From: a virus | IMG/VR virus record: IMGVR_UViG_3300034062_002746 | Span: 1-35,360 of that record | Reading direction: 5' to 3' (one strand) | DNA: 35,360 nucleotides | In this document: piece after piece, positions 7,485 to 14,546 of the stretch | Numbering within the stretch: position 1 is the stretch's first letter | How the letters are laid out: each line of letters begins with the position of its first letter | Made by a program: the position numbers and the translations under genes | The notes under the pieces: generated by a model | The model's input: only the letters and a program-made list of their open reading frames with translations | Told to the model about the DNA's origin: nothing | The model's database searches: none

Positions 7485-8035
7485 GCGCAGAGATTGAACA
7501 GGACCTACGTAGCTGGTCGCGCGAGGTCTTAGAGGTCCCGAACCCTCACTTGGGGGGCATTCCCGCCTGTCCGTATGCGAAGCAGGCGTGGAGGGAGAAC
7601 AAGGTTCTTGTTATCGAAACCGATAATATCTACGCCGCTGCCTTGACTGCCTGTTCCCGTTTTACTCAGTACGATAAGGACCTTGTGGTCGTTGCCTCGT
7701 ACAACCTCCCGGACGTCGAGCACCTGCATGAGTATGCTGACGTTCTAAACCAGACCTTCCAGTCTTTGCACTGCATGCAGTTTCACCCCGACTACGGGGC
7801 AGAGGATGCAGAGTTGGACTTTTTGACGGACAACGACTGGGACAGTTCTGTCGAGCAGCCCTATTGCATGCTGTTCATCCAAGACCTTGAGAAGGTTGTT
7901 CGCGCTAGTGACAAGCTCGAGGTCTTGGGCTACTATAGAGCATATCCTCCCGATGAGTATCTAGCTCTCGTCGTCAACCGAAAAAGGAGACTTGGAAATG
8001 GCTATGAAACCTCGTGCGATGAAGTCCGGCGGTAA
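7481..8035 (+). CDS. Conserved phage protein with NPHLGGIPACPYAKQAW motif, unknown function
   Basis: This 184-residue acidic protein stands out among its basic neighbours. Near the N-terminus (residues about 21-38) it carries the motif NPHLGGIPACPYAKQAW, which I recall as a signature of an uncharacterised family in marine phages. The remainder looks like an alpha/beta fold with strands KVLVIETDN, DLVVVASYN, YCMLFIQDLE and EYLALVVN. I cannot name the enzyme activity, if any. The start is GTG 7481, overlapping the upstream stop. Its last 38 bases overlap the next small gene in another frame. Base composition seems a little less GC-rich than that of the neighbours, which hints at a separate origin. 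Confidence 0.72.
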   Translation: MSAEIEQDLRSWSREVLEVPNPHLGGIPACPYAKQAWRENKVLVIETDNIYAAALTACSRFTQYDKDLVVVASYNLPDVEHLHEYADVLNQTFQSLHCMQFHPDYGAEDAELDFLTDNDWDSSVEQPYCMLFIQDLEKVVRASDKLEVLGYYRAYPPDEYLALVVNRKRRLGNGYETSCDEVRR

Positions 8036-8207
8036 AAAGAAAAAGATGATGCGCGGCGGCGATGTTTCTCCGGACATGGTTAGTCCGCGTAAGGCCATGG
8101 GCATGGGCATGATGGGTGGCGGAATGGTCGGAGAAAAGAAAATGAAGCGCGGCGGTGCCGTGGGCATGAAGCGCGGCGGTGCCGTGGGCATGAAGAACAA
8201 GAAGTAA
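7998..8207 (+). CDS. Met/Gly/Lys-rich small protein with tandem repeat
   Basis: This is a 69-residue protein made almost only of Met, Gly, Lys, Arg and Ala. It contains KKKKMMRGG and ends with two copies of MKRGGAVG and a partial third (MKNKK). It is surely unstructured in isolation and very basic. The ribosome site AAGGAGA seven bases before ATG 7998 is excellent, although the gene starts inside the last 38 bases of its upstream neighbour. Similar Met-Lys-Gly-Gly proteins occur in marine phages without known role. Binding of packaged DNA is possible by charge. Low sequence complexity means homology searches will be of limited use. Confidence 0.72.
   Translation: MAMKPRAMKSGGKKKKMMRGGDVSPDMVSPRKAMGMGMMGGGMVGEKKMKRGGAVGMKRGGAVGMKNKK
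8142..8189 (+). repeat. 24-base perfect tandem repeat, two copies
   Basis: The 24-base unit at 8142-8165 is repeated without a mismatch at 8166-8189 and begins a third time with ATGAAG. It is in frame and encodes MKRGGAVG twice. Exact identity at the DNA level suggests a recent duplication by slippage or strong constraint. Confidence 0.9.
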
Positions 8208-8210
8208 GAC

Positions 8211-8876
8211 ATGACCACATCAGGGACGCGCGACTTCAATCTGGACGTCGCGGAGATCATCGAGGAAGCGTATGAGCGCTGCGGGCTTGAGGTCCGCACG
8301 GGCTACGACGCGCGCACTGCCCGCCGGTCTCTGAACCTGATGTTGGCAGAGTGGGCCAACCGCGGCCTCAACCTGTGGACCGTGGCCGAGGGCATGTTCA
8401 CGGTCACCGCGGGCGATCCGTCCTACGTGCTGGCTGCCGATGTTGTCGATATCCTCGACGTCATCGTCCGTCGCAGCGGAACGGACTACGAGATGGACCG
8501 GATCAGCCGGACGGAGTACTTCACCCTGCCGAACAAGACTACGCAGGGTCGGCCGAGCCAGTACTTCCTCGACCGGACAATCACCCCGACGATGTACGTC
8601 TGGGCAGCGCCTGAGAACTCGACGGACCAGATTCGGTACTACTACGTTCGTCGTATGCAGGACGCCGACTCCCTGACCAACACGAACGACATCCCGTTCC
8701 GCTTCCTGCCCTGCATGGTCGCTGGTCTTGCTTACTACATCTCGATGAAGCGGTCTCCGGAGCGCACGGGACTGCTGAAGGCGGTCTACGACGAAGAATT
8801 CCAGCGGGCTGCGGACGAGGACATTGACCGTGTCCCGCTCAAGCTGCAGCCCGGCAGGCCTTACCTGAGGGGCTAA
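8211..8876 (+). CDS. Head-tail connector protein, P22 gp4-like
   Basis: This 221-residue protein likely extends the portal channel below the head. The N-terminal helical block contains VAEIIEEAYERCGLEVRTGY and RTARRSLNLMLAEWANRGLN, followed by LWTVAEG, the usual opening of gp4-like tail accessory or adaptor proteins in short-tailed marine phages. The middle has strands (ILDVIVRR, MYVWAAPE, IRYYYVRRM), and a C-terminal helical block with CMVAGLAYYISMKRSPERT ends LKLQPGRPYLRG. It begins four bases after the previous gene. Together with the adaptor gene at 9176 and hub gene at 22497 it provides a complete podovirus neck. Assignment to the gp4 group is by pattern, not search. Confidence 0.75.
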   Translation: MTTSGTRDFNLDVAEIIEEAYERCGLEVRTGYDARTARRSLNLMLAEWANRGLNLWTVAEGMFTVTAGDPSYVLAADVVDILDVIVRRSGTDYEMDRISRTEYFTLPNKTTQGRPSQYFLDRTITPTMYVWAAPENSTDQIRYYYVRRMQDADSLTNTNDIPFRFLPCMVAGLAYYISMKRSPERTGLLKAVYDEEFQRAADEDIDRVPLKLQPGRPYLRG

Positions 8877-8879
8877 CGC

Positions 8880-9179
8880 ATGTACGCAACAGGCAAAAAG
8901 GCTTGGGGCATTTCGGACCGCTCTGGCGTCCGATATCGCCTGCGCGACATGCGGAAAGAGTGGACTGGGGCTCTGGTGGGCCCGGACGAATACGATCCGA
9001 AGCACCCACAGCTGTATCCGCCCAAGACCTACCCCGACCCTCAGGCTCTCAAGAACCCTCGCCCTGACCCGGAGGAAGGCCACGTCTACGTCCCCGTGGG
9101 CAATACTGTTTTCCCGCCGGTGGCGATCATCTATCCGATGGTTGTTAGTCTCGGCTTTGTCACGGTGGTGATCACATGA
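8880..9179 (+). CDS. Small tail-region protein with VTVVIT C-terminus
   Basis: This is a 99-residue protein with opening TGKKAWGISDRSGVRYRLRD and MRKEWTGALVGPDEYDPKHP, a conserved-looking head common in marine phage structural regions. A Pro-rich stretch is followed by a hydrophobic C-terminal strand pair ending FVTVVIT. The last six residues and 20 of the last 21 bases match the end of the gene at 24359. A GAGGGG ribosome site lies about eight bases upstream. The stop overlaps the next start by four bases (ATGA). Function is unknown; a minor neck or tail protein is the most likely reading. Confidence 0.7.
   Translation: MYATGKKAWGISDRSGVRYRLRDMRKEWTGALVGPDEYDPKHPQLYPPKTYPDPQALKNPRPDPEEGHVYVPVGNTVFPPVAIIYPMVVSLGFVTVVIT
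9159..9179 (+). repeat. 21-base gene-end repeat, copy 1 (copy 2 at 24635-24655)
   Basis: This segment encodes VTVVIT and includes the ATGA stop-start overlap with the next gene. It matches 24635-24655 at 20 of 21 bases (one G/A difference in a third codon position). Both copies end a roughly 98-residue structural gene and couple it to the next one. Confidence 0.85.
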
Positions 9180-9826
9180 GCTTTACATACGGCCAGCTGA
9201 AGCAGGCTCTGCAGGACTATCTCGAGACCTCGGAGACCACCTTCGTCAACAACCTGCCCCTATTCATCCGGATGTCCGAAGAGCGGATTCTGAAGAACGT
9301 GCAGCTGAGCCTGTTTCGCAAGAACGCCACGGCCAGCGCCACGATTGGGAACCAGTATTTGGCCTCCCCGAGCGACTTCCTTGCCCCGTTTTCCCTGTCC
9401 TATATGGGCGACAACAACGACAAGGTCTTTACCGAGTTTAAGGACGTCAGCTTCGTGCAGGAGTACACGCCCGATTCCAGCACGACCGGGGCTCCGAAGT
9501 ACTACGCCCAGTTTGACAATGAGAACTTCATCCTGAGCCCGACTCCGGACGACAACTACGTCATGGAGCTCCATTACTTCTACCGCCCCGCCAGCCTGAC
9601 GGCCGGTTCGGATAGCGGCACCACGTGGCTCAGCATTAACGCCGAACTGACTCTGTTCTACGGGGCAATGGTCGAGGCTTACATCTTCCTCAAGGGTGAC
9701 CCGGACATGATGGCCACCTACGACAAGCGGTTCCAAGAGTCGCTGATTGGCCTCAAGATGCTGGGCGAAGCACGTCAGGTCACCGACGAGTATCGCACTG
9801 GCATGGTCATTCGAGGGAAGCAGTAA
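9176..9826 (+). CDS. Phage neck adaptor protein (SU10 adaptor-like)
   Basis: This 216-residue protein opens SFTYGQLKQALQDYLETSET followed by FVNNLPLFIRMSEERILKNV, a helical head typical of a widespread phage adaptor family (I recall it under the SU10 adaptor name). Next come LFRKNATA, strands around YLASPSDFLAPFSLSY, and MELHYFYRPASLTAG. A C-terminal helical part contains FYGAMVEAYIFLKGDPDMMA and a closing GMVIRGKQ. Adaptors join connector to tail nozzle or fibres. The start overlaps the preceding stop by four bases, and its own stop overlaps the next start by one. Function at the neck is well supported by family and position; the exact ring it forms is not known. Confidence 0.75.
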   Translation: MSFTYGQLKQALQDYLETSETTFVNNLPLFIRMSEERILKNVQLSLFRKNATASATIGNQYLASPSDFLAPFSLSYMGDNNDKVFTEFKDVSFVQEYTPDSSTTGAPKYYAQFDNENFILSPTPDDNYVMELHYFYRPASLTAGSDSGTTWLSINAELTLFYGAMVEAYIFLKGDPDMMATYDKRFQESLIGLKMLGEARQVTDEYRTGMVIRGKQ

Positions 9827-10119
9827 TGTTCGCAGCCTCCATGAACCTCCCTCTGACCCCCATCGTGACGGTCACGACCACGGATAACCGCGGCCAGACG
9901 CCCGAGGAGGTCGCGCTTCGCTGCGTGAACAAGCTCATCAGCGTGTCGGATTCTGCACCGCAGGAGATCAGAGATCAGGCCTTGGCCTACCGCGCATCGC
10001 TGCTCAAGGTCGTGACGGCTTACATGAAAGAGGCAGTTACCAACGACCGCCTTACCGTGTATAATGCGCTCGTAGAGGCTGGGCACCCACAACTGGCTGC
10101 GGCCATTCAGAAGCTATAG
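9826..10119 (+). CDS. Small conserved helical structural-region protein
   Basis: This is a 97-residue protein. A short strand region (IVTVTTTDNRGQTPEEVALR) leads to helices (KLISVSDSAPQEIRDQALAY and LKVVTAYMKEAVTNDR). The TTDNRG-x-TPEEVA and SVSDSAP-x-x-IRDQA pattern is one I recall in short genes after the adaptor in marine phages. Function is unknown. An AGGGAAG lies about ten bases before the start, which overlaps the upstream stop by one base. No membrane segment is seen. Confidence 0.68.
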   Translation: MFAASMNLPLTPIVTVTTTDNRGQTPEEVALRCVNKLISVSDSAPQEIRDQALAYRASLLKVVTAYMKEAVTNDRLTVYNALVEAGHPQLAAAIQKL

Positions 10120-10128
10120 GAGGCCGCG

Positions 10129-10572
10129 ATGGCAATCACTCAGGCAATGTGCACTTCGTTCAAGGATCAGATTCTTGAGGCCGTCCACGACTTCCGCTCC
10201 AGCGGAGGCGACACCTTCAAGATCGCGCTCTACACGAGCTCTGCCACTCTGGACGCGACGACCACTGCGTACTCCGCCACGAACGAGGTCGCCAACTCTG
10301 GCACCTACGCGGCTGGCGGCGGCACACTGACCAACGTCAGCCCGACGACCTCTGGCACCACGGCATTCACGGACTTCGACGACATCTCGTTCACGTCGGC
10401 GACCATCAACGCCCGTGGCGCTCTGATCTATAACTCGACCCCGACCCACACCTTCACCAACCCCTCGGTGGCTGTGCTGGACTTCGGCGGCGACAAGATT
10501 TCCACGTCGGGTACATTCACCATTCAGTTCCCAACGGCAGACGCCTCGAACGCCATCATCCGTATCAGCTAA
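10129..10572 (+). CDS. Tail structural protein, conserved in marine phages
   Basis: This 147-residue protein opens AITQAMCTSFKDQILEAVHD, then DTFKIALYTSSATLDATTTA, followed by strands around SGTTAFTDFDDISFTSATIN, ARGALIYNST and AVLDFGGDK, ending TIQFPTADASNAIIRIS. It is beta-rich and Thr/Ser-rich. I recognise the family as a frequent structural protein just upstream of tail-fibre genes in marine phages; no biochemical function is known to me. It may be a fibre-base or tail-surface protein. The ribosome site TAGGAGG, five bases from the start, is among the strongest in the window and suggests high expression. Confidence 0.75.
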   Translation: MAITQAMCTSFKDQILEAVHDFRSSGGDTFKIALYTSSATLDATTTAYSATNEVANSGTYAAGGGTLTNVSPTTSGTTAFTDFDDISFTSATINARGALIYNSTPTHTFTNPSVAVLDFGGDKISTSGTFTIQFPTADASNAIIRIS

Positions 10573-10581
10573 GGAAGTGCC

Positions 10582-12546
10582 ATGGCTCTCGTAGTAGCTG
10601 ATCGTGTCCAAGAAACCACGAGCACCACAAGCACGTCCAGTTACGTCCTGCTAGGTGCCGCCAATGGCTATCAGTCCTTCGGGGCTGTGTTGGCCAATGG
10701 GGACACGACATACTACGCGATCACCAACGACACCGACTGGGAGGTGGGTATTGGCACCTACTCGACCACGGGTCCGACCCTAGCCCGCACGACGATCCTC
10801 GCGTCAAGCAGCGGCGGCTCCGCAGTCAACTGGGGCGCGGGCGTCAAGAACATCTTCATCTCCTATGCTGCCAGCAAGGCGGTGTATCTGGACGCATCGG
10901 GCGACGTCCTCGTCGCCGACAAGATCGTCCACACGGGAGACACCGATACGGCAATCCGCTTCCCTGCAGCCAACACGATGTCCGTGGAGACCGGGGGCAC
11001 TGAGCGCTTCAAGGTCGAGAACAGCACCATCACCACGACGATCCCGGTGTTGCTCCCTGCCGACCCTACGCTGGCCCTGCAGGCCGCGACCAAGCAGTAC
11101 GTCGATACCTTGGTCGCAAGCGGTATCCACTTCCACCAGCCTGTCAGGGTGGAAAACCCAGCCAACCTGAACGCCACCTACAACAACGGCACCGCTGGTG
11201 TCGGGGCCACCCTGACCAACGCTGGGACGCAGGTCGCCCTTGTGATGGATGGCGTTACTGTGGCCACCAACGACCGCGTTCTGGTGTACGAACAGACCGA
11301 CCAGACCCAGAACGGCATTTATGTTGTCACCAACACCGGTTCGGGCTCAACTAACTGGGTTCTGACCCGCGCCAGTGACGCTGACACCTACGTCATCAAC
11401 AGCGCGAACGGCTTGAGCGAAGGCTCCACGGTCTTTGTCCAGCAGGGCACCACGGGCGCGGGCGAGACGTACACCTGCAACACCTCCGGCACCATCACGT
11501 TCGGGACGACAAACATCACGTTTGCCCAGATTTCCTCGGCTCAGGTTTACTCGGCTGGAAGCGGCCTTGCCCTGACCGGCACCGTGTTCTCAAACACTGC
11601 TCCCGACCAGACTGTCACACTCACCCAAGGCGGCGCGACGACCATTACGGGGACCTACCCCAACTTTACGATCACATCGACAGACACCACCTACACGGCT
11701 GGTGGTGGCATTGGCCTCACTACCACGGAGTTTTCTGTTGCGGCGGGTAGTGGCCTCACACAGGACGCGGACGGCCTGTCTCACGCCGACACGTCCTCTC
11801 AGGCCAGCATCGACAACACTGGGGCGACGTTCGTTCAGGACATCAACCTAGATGGCTTTGGGCACGTCACGGGAGCGGCTTCCGTCACGGTGACGCCATC
11901 GCTGATTGGAGCCCCGCAGAACGACGGTACGGGTGCCACTGGCACTTGGAGTATCTCCATCAGCGGCAACGCCAACAACGTCTCTGGCACGGTGTCTGTG
12001 AGCAATGGCGGCACGGGTGCGACGACTGCACCGCAGGCGCTCACCAACTTGGGCGCAGCGCCTCTGGCATCCCCTGCATTCACGGGCGACGTGTCGATTG
12101 AGGACAAGATCGTCCACACGGGCGACACCAACACGGCCATTCGCTTCCCTGCGGCTGATACCGTGACGGTGGAGACAGCTGGGTCTGAACGGCTCAGGGT
12201 GGATAGCTCTGGCAACGTCGGCATTGATACCATAACCCCCTCCGCCAAGCTCGACGTCAACGGGACGGCCAACGCGACCACCCTCTCCATCGGCGGAACG
12301 GCTATTACAGCCAGCGCTGCTGAGCTGAATTTCGTTGACGGTGTGACGTCAGCCATTCAGCCCCAACTCAACGCTAAGGGTCCCGTGGGCGGCGGCACTG
12401 ATAGCCTGTTCTATGAAAACGGCCAGACGATGACCACGAACTATACCATCCCTTCAACCAAGAACGCCATGTCCACCGGGCCGATCACCATCAACTCTGG
12501 TGTGACGCTGACGGTTGAGGGTGGCGCTCGTTATGTGGTGATCTGA
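10582..12546 (+). CDS. Long tail fibre protein
   Basis: This 654-residue fibre is built of distinct parts. Residues 1-110 form a likely virion-attachment head (ALVVADRVQETTSTTS, NIFISYAASKAVYLDASG). Residues about 113-147 form a DKIVHTGDT-x-TAIRFPAA module. From about residue 183 (HFHQPVRVENPANL) runs a globular beta region often seen in phage fibres. Then come Gly/Thr-rich repeats, a classical fibre repeat with NGGTGATTAPQALTNLG (about 475-491), and a second copy of the DKIVHTGDT module at 508-542. The end is strand-rich (LTVEGGARYVVI). It likely contacts the host surface or carries the smaller fibres encoded next. It overlaps the next gene by one base, so the set is probably translated together. 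Confidence 0.82.
   Translation: MALVVADRVQETTSTTSTSSYVLLGAANGYQSFGAVLANGDTTYYAITNDTDWEVGIGTYSTTGPTLARTTILASSSGGSAVNWGAGVKNIFISYAASKAVYLDASGDVLVADKIVHTGDTDTAIRFPAANTMSVETGGTERFKVENSTITTTIPVLLPADPTLALQAATKQYVDTLVASGIHFHQPVRVENPANLNATYNNGTAGVGATLTNAGTQVALVMDGVTVATNDRVLVYEQTDQTQNGIYVVTNTGSGSTNWVLTRASDADTYVINSANGLSEGSTVFVQQGTTGAGETYTCNTSGTITFGTTNITFAQISSAQVYSAGSGLALTGTVFSNTAPDQTVTLTQGGATTITGTYPNFTITSTDTTYTAGGGIGLTTTEFSVAAGSGLTQDADGLSHADTSSQASIDNTGATFVQDINLDGFGHVTGAASVTVTPSLIGAPQNDGTGATGTWSISISGNANNVSGTVSVSNGGTGATTAPQALTNLGAAPLASPAFTGDVSIEDKIVHTGDTNTAIRFPAADTVTVETAGSERLRVDSSGNVGIDTITPSAKLDVNGTANATTLSIGGTAITASAAELNFVDGVTSAIQPQLNAKGPVGGGTDSLFYENGQTMTTNYTIPSTKNAMSTGPITINSGVTLTVEGGARYVVI
10918..11022 (+). 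repeat. Intragenic fibre module, copy 1 (copy 2 at 12103-12207)
   Basis: Thirty-five codons starting DKIVHTGDT match the copy at 12103-12207 at 25 of 35 residues, with an identical 20-base run at the start of each. A more divergent relative begins at about 14615 in the S74 fibre gene. Confidence 0.85.
12103..12207 (+). repeat. Intragenic fibre module, copy 2
   Basis: This is the second copy of the 35-codon module, 1185 bases downstream of the first in the same frame. It continues into GNVGIDTITPSAKLDVNG, a shaft motif shared in type with the S74 fibre (GIGTTTPSTALHVNG). Confidence 0.85.
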
Positions 12547-13130
12547 TGAGCAAAATTGCACTCACGCCGGACAATGGTGGGACGGGGATTTTCACTATTG
12601 CCTCCCCCGGCACGAACACGGATCGGACGCTGACGCTGGCGGATAACACTGGCACGGTTTTGACGACTGCTAGCACTGTAATACAGAAAGCTATGCCTGC
12701 GTTCCGGGCGTATAAAACGTCTGCTCAGACTATCAGCAGCAGCACCTTTACAAAAGTGTCGCTGCAAGCTGAGTCCTTTGACGTTACCAATGCGTTTGAT
12801 TCAACGACCAACTACCGATTTCAACCGACTGTGGCCGGATATTATCAGGCAAACGGCACCATCATTTTTGAATCGACCAGCACCTTTACGCGGGGAATTT
12901 TGACTATCCGGCGCAACGGTGTTGAAGGTGATAACTACGGGCGCATGGTCGACGTCAACAACTCTACTGGTGCTTTCATTCAATTGTCTGGCAGCGCGCT
13001 TTTTTACCTTAACGGCTCAACAGATTATCTTGAGCTTTGGGCTTGGGCCTCTGGAACTGGAACGCTTACTGTTGGATCGGCAGACTCAAACACATCTGTG
13101 CTGTCTGGATTTTTGGCGGGAGTTGCATAA
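12546..13130 (+). CDS. Short tail fibre with C1q-like head
   Basis: This is a 194-residue protein. The N-terminal 45 residues carry a shaft opening common in fibre genes (FTIASPGTNTDRTLTLADNT). From about residue 50 the pattern is that of a C1q/TNF-type jelly roll: FRAYKTSAQTISSSTFTKV, an FDSTTNYRFQPTVAGYYQAN strand pair, NGVEGDNYGR, and a closing YLELWAWASGTGTLTV then SVLSGFLAGVA. C1q-like heads trimerise and bind surface ligands, so this is a likely receptor-binding tip. The gene looks less GC-rich than the head genes, as does 13288-14358, consistent with exchange of receptor-binding parts between phages. It overlaps both neighbours by one base. Confidence 0.72.
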   Translation: MSKIALTPDNGGTGIFTIASPGTNTDRTLTLADNTGTVLTTASTVIQKAMPAFRAYKTSAQTISSSTFTKVSLQAESFDVTNAFDSTTNYRFQPTVAGYYQANGTIIFESTSTFTRGILTIRRNGVEGDNYGRMVDVNNSTGAFIQLSGSALFYLNGSTDYLELWAWASGTGTLTVGSADSNTSVLSGFLAGVA

Positions 13131-13288
13131 TGACCTTGTATGAAAAGATCATGGCGATCTATCCCGACCTGACGCAAGAGGATTTCCTCACGGTCATCAC
13201 GCTGCAAAACGACAGCGATGGTCGTGGCGACTATATTGCCAAGTGGGAGCATCCTGTGTTTCCTCGTCCTGAACTGGAGGCCGACTAG
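13130..13288 (+). CDS. Tiny XkdW-like protein, possible fibre assembly factor
   Basis: This 52-residue protein contains YEKIMAIYPDLTQEDF, then VITLQNDSDGRGDYIAKWEH and a Pro-rich end. The IYP-x-L-x-x-x-DF and LQ-N-D-x-DG-x-G-x-YI-x-x-W pattern resembles small XkdW-type proteins that sit beside tail-fibre genes. Such proteins are suspected to help fibre assembly, though this is not firmly proven. ATG 13130 overlaps the last base of the C1q fibre stop, and its TAG overlaps the GTG of the next fibre. The tight coupling to a fibre pair suggests it serves one of them. Confidence 0.72.
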   Translation: MTLYEKIMAIYPDLTQEDFLTVITLQNDSDGRGDYIAKWEHPVFPRPELEAD

Positions 13289-14358
13289 TGTCCACGCTCC
13301 GCACAAACGCGATCCTCGACGCTGCTGGTGGCAACACGGCTACGATCAACACTGTGCCTCTGCGCCCCGGTGTTCTTGACCCTGAGAACCGCATCATCAA
13401 CGGGGCCTTCGACTTCTGGCAGCGGGGGACGAGCTTTACTGCGTCTGCGTATGGGGCTGATCGGTGGAATAACAATACATCTGGGGGCACAGTCACTATG
13501 TCTCGGCAGTCTTTTACTGTTGGGGACACGCTTGGCACTAACAACCCGACTTACTTCCTGCGGCAAACAGTGAGTGGTCAAACGCTATCTTCTTCTACTG
13601 CGATAGTTCAACAACGCATAGAAGGCGTTCGAAACTATGCAGGCCAGACTATTACCATCCTTGGTTGGGCGCGCAGGTCGTCAGGCTCTGGCAACATGGC
13701 CGTGGAAATAATTCAAGATTTCGGCACTGGTGGATCGCCGTCTTCTGCCGTTTTGCTCGCCCCTCAGACCGTAACCTTGACAACCTCATTTGCGCCATTT
13801 GCACTGACGTTCACTGTGACTTCCATCACGGGAAAGACCCTCGGCACTAACGGAAACGACTTTCTCGCGGTCAACTTCTGGACTTCTGCGGGAAGCGACT
13901 TCAACGCCCGCACCAACAGCCTCGGCCTCCAGACCATCGGGGTTGACCTGTGGGGCGTCCACATCAAGGTTGGCACTCACACCACGGCGGCAACAGACTT
14001 GTACAAGCAGCCCGAATTGGGTCCTGAGTTGGCGCGGTGCCAGCGGTATTATCAGCTTATCGCTTCGACAGCGGGTGTGCTGGCTGGAAGAGCTTCTGGA
14101 ACCACTGGCGCAATCTACGGCGTCCCGCTTACTGTGCCAATGAGGGGTAATCCATCTGCAAACAACCCGACAATGATTTTTTACGGGGCCACTGCATTTG
14201 GCACGTCAAGTGGTGGAACAAACACGCTAGTTGCTTATAGCACATCCGGTGTCTCGATTACGGCATCTTTCGTAAAAACAGGATTCACTGGTATTACGGA
14301 TGATCGGGTTGTTAGTATTTACCCGACGCAAGAGTTGACCTTGGACGCGGAGCTTTGA
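13288..14358 (+). CDS. Tail fibre / receptor-binding protein
   Basis: This 356-residue fibre starts at GTG 13288, inside the previous stop. Its opening STLRTNAILDAAGGNTATIN is a common attachment head of marine phage fibres. Then follows a large lectin-like beta domain: NRIINGAFDFWQRGTSF, YGADRW, QQRIEGVRNYAGQTITILGW, strands around QTVTLTTSFAPFALTFTV, and VDLWGVHIKVG, ending with ELARCQRYYQ. The pattern NGxFDFWQRG...ADRW...CQRYY is recurrent in phage fibre proteins with a presumed carbohydrate-binding role. The last 90 residues differ in texture and may be a variable tip. The base composition is lower in GC than that of the head genes. Confidence 0.75.
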   Translation: MSTLRTNAILDAAGGNTATINTVPLRPGVLDPENRIINGAFDFWQRGTSFTASAYGADRWNNNTSGGTVTMSRQSFTVGDTLGTNNPTYFLRQTVSGQTLSSSTAIVQQRIEGVRNYAGQTITILGWARRSSGSGNMAVEIIQDFGTGGSPSSAVLLAPQTVTLTTSFAPFALTFTVTSITGKTLGTNGNDFLAVNFWTSAGSDFNARTNSLGLQTIGVDLWGVHIKVGTHTTAATDLYKQPELGPELARCQRYYQLIASTAGVLAGRASGTTGAIYGVPLTVPMRGNPSANNPTMIFYGATAFGTSSGGTNTLVAYSTSGVSITASFVKTGFTGITDDRVVSIYPTQELTLDAEL

Positions 14359-14360
14359 CC

Positions 14361-14546
14361 ATGAACACCATGACCATTACCTCGGCCAAATACGCCACGA
14401 ACAAGGGCGAAATTGTTGGGATAAACGCCACCATCGACGGGCAAGAGTGGTCCGTGCCCTTGACCCCCGGCAACCGCCACTACGACGAGATCATGCGTCA
14501 GGTGGAAGCTGGCGATCTGGTGATTGAACAGGAGACCCAAGCATGA
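14361..14546 (+). CDS. Tiny conserved protein between fibre genes
   Basis: This is a 61-residue protein. Residues 4-30 form a strand pair (TITSAKYATNKGEIVGINAT), followed by GQEWSVPLTPGNRHYDEIMR and QVEAGDLVIEQ. The W/M-SVP-x-x-P-x-NRHY-x-EI pattern recurs in short genes linked to tail fibres in aquatic phages; its role is unproven, possibly fibre assembly. GGAG eight bases before ATG 14361 decides the start over the in-frame TTG at 14355. The stop overlaps the following ATG by four bases. It is the second such mini-gene placed directly between two fibre genes here. Confidence 0.7.
   Translation: MNTMTITSAKYATNKGEIVGINATIDGQEWSVPLTPGNRHYDEIMRQVEAGDLVIEQETQA

Noticed and set aside
10037-10065. 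TTACCA-N17-TATAAT inside the 97-residue gene before the fibre array
   Set aside because: The -35 matches only four of six, the -10 encodes Tyr-Asn in a conserved-looking protein, and the next gene has its own strong ribosome site with no gap. Possible, but not supported enough to annotate.
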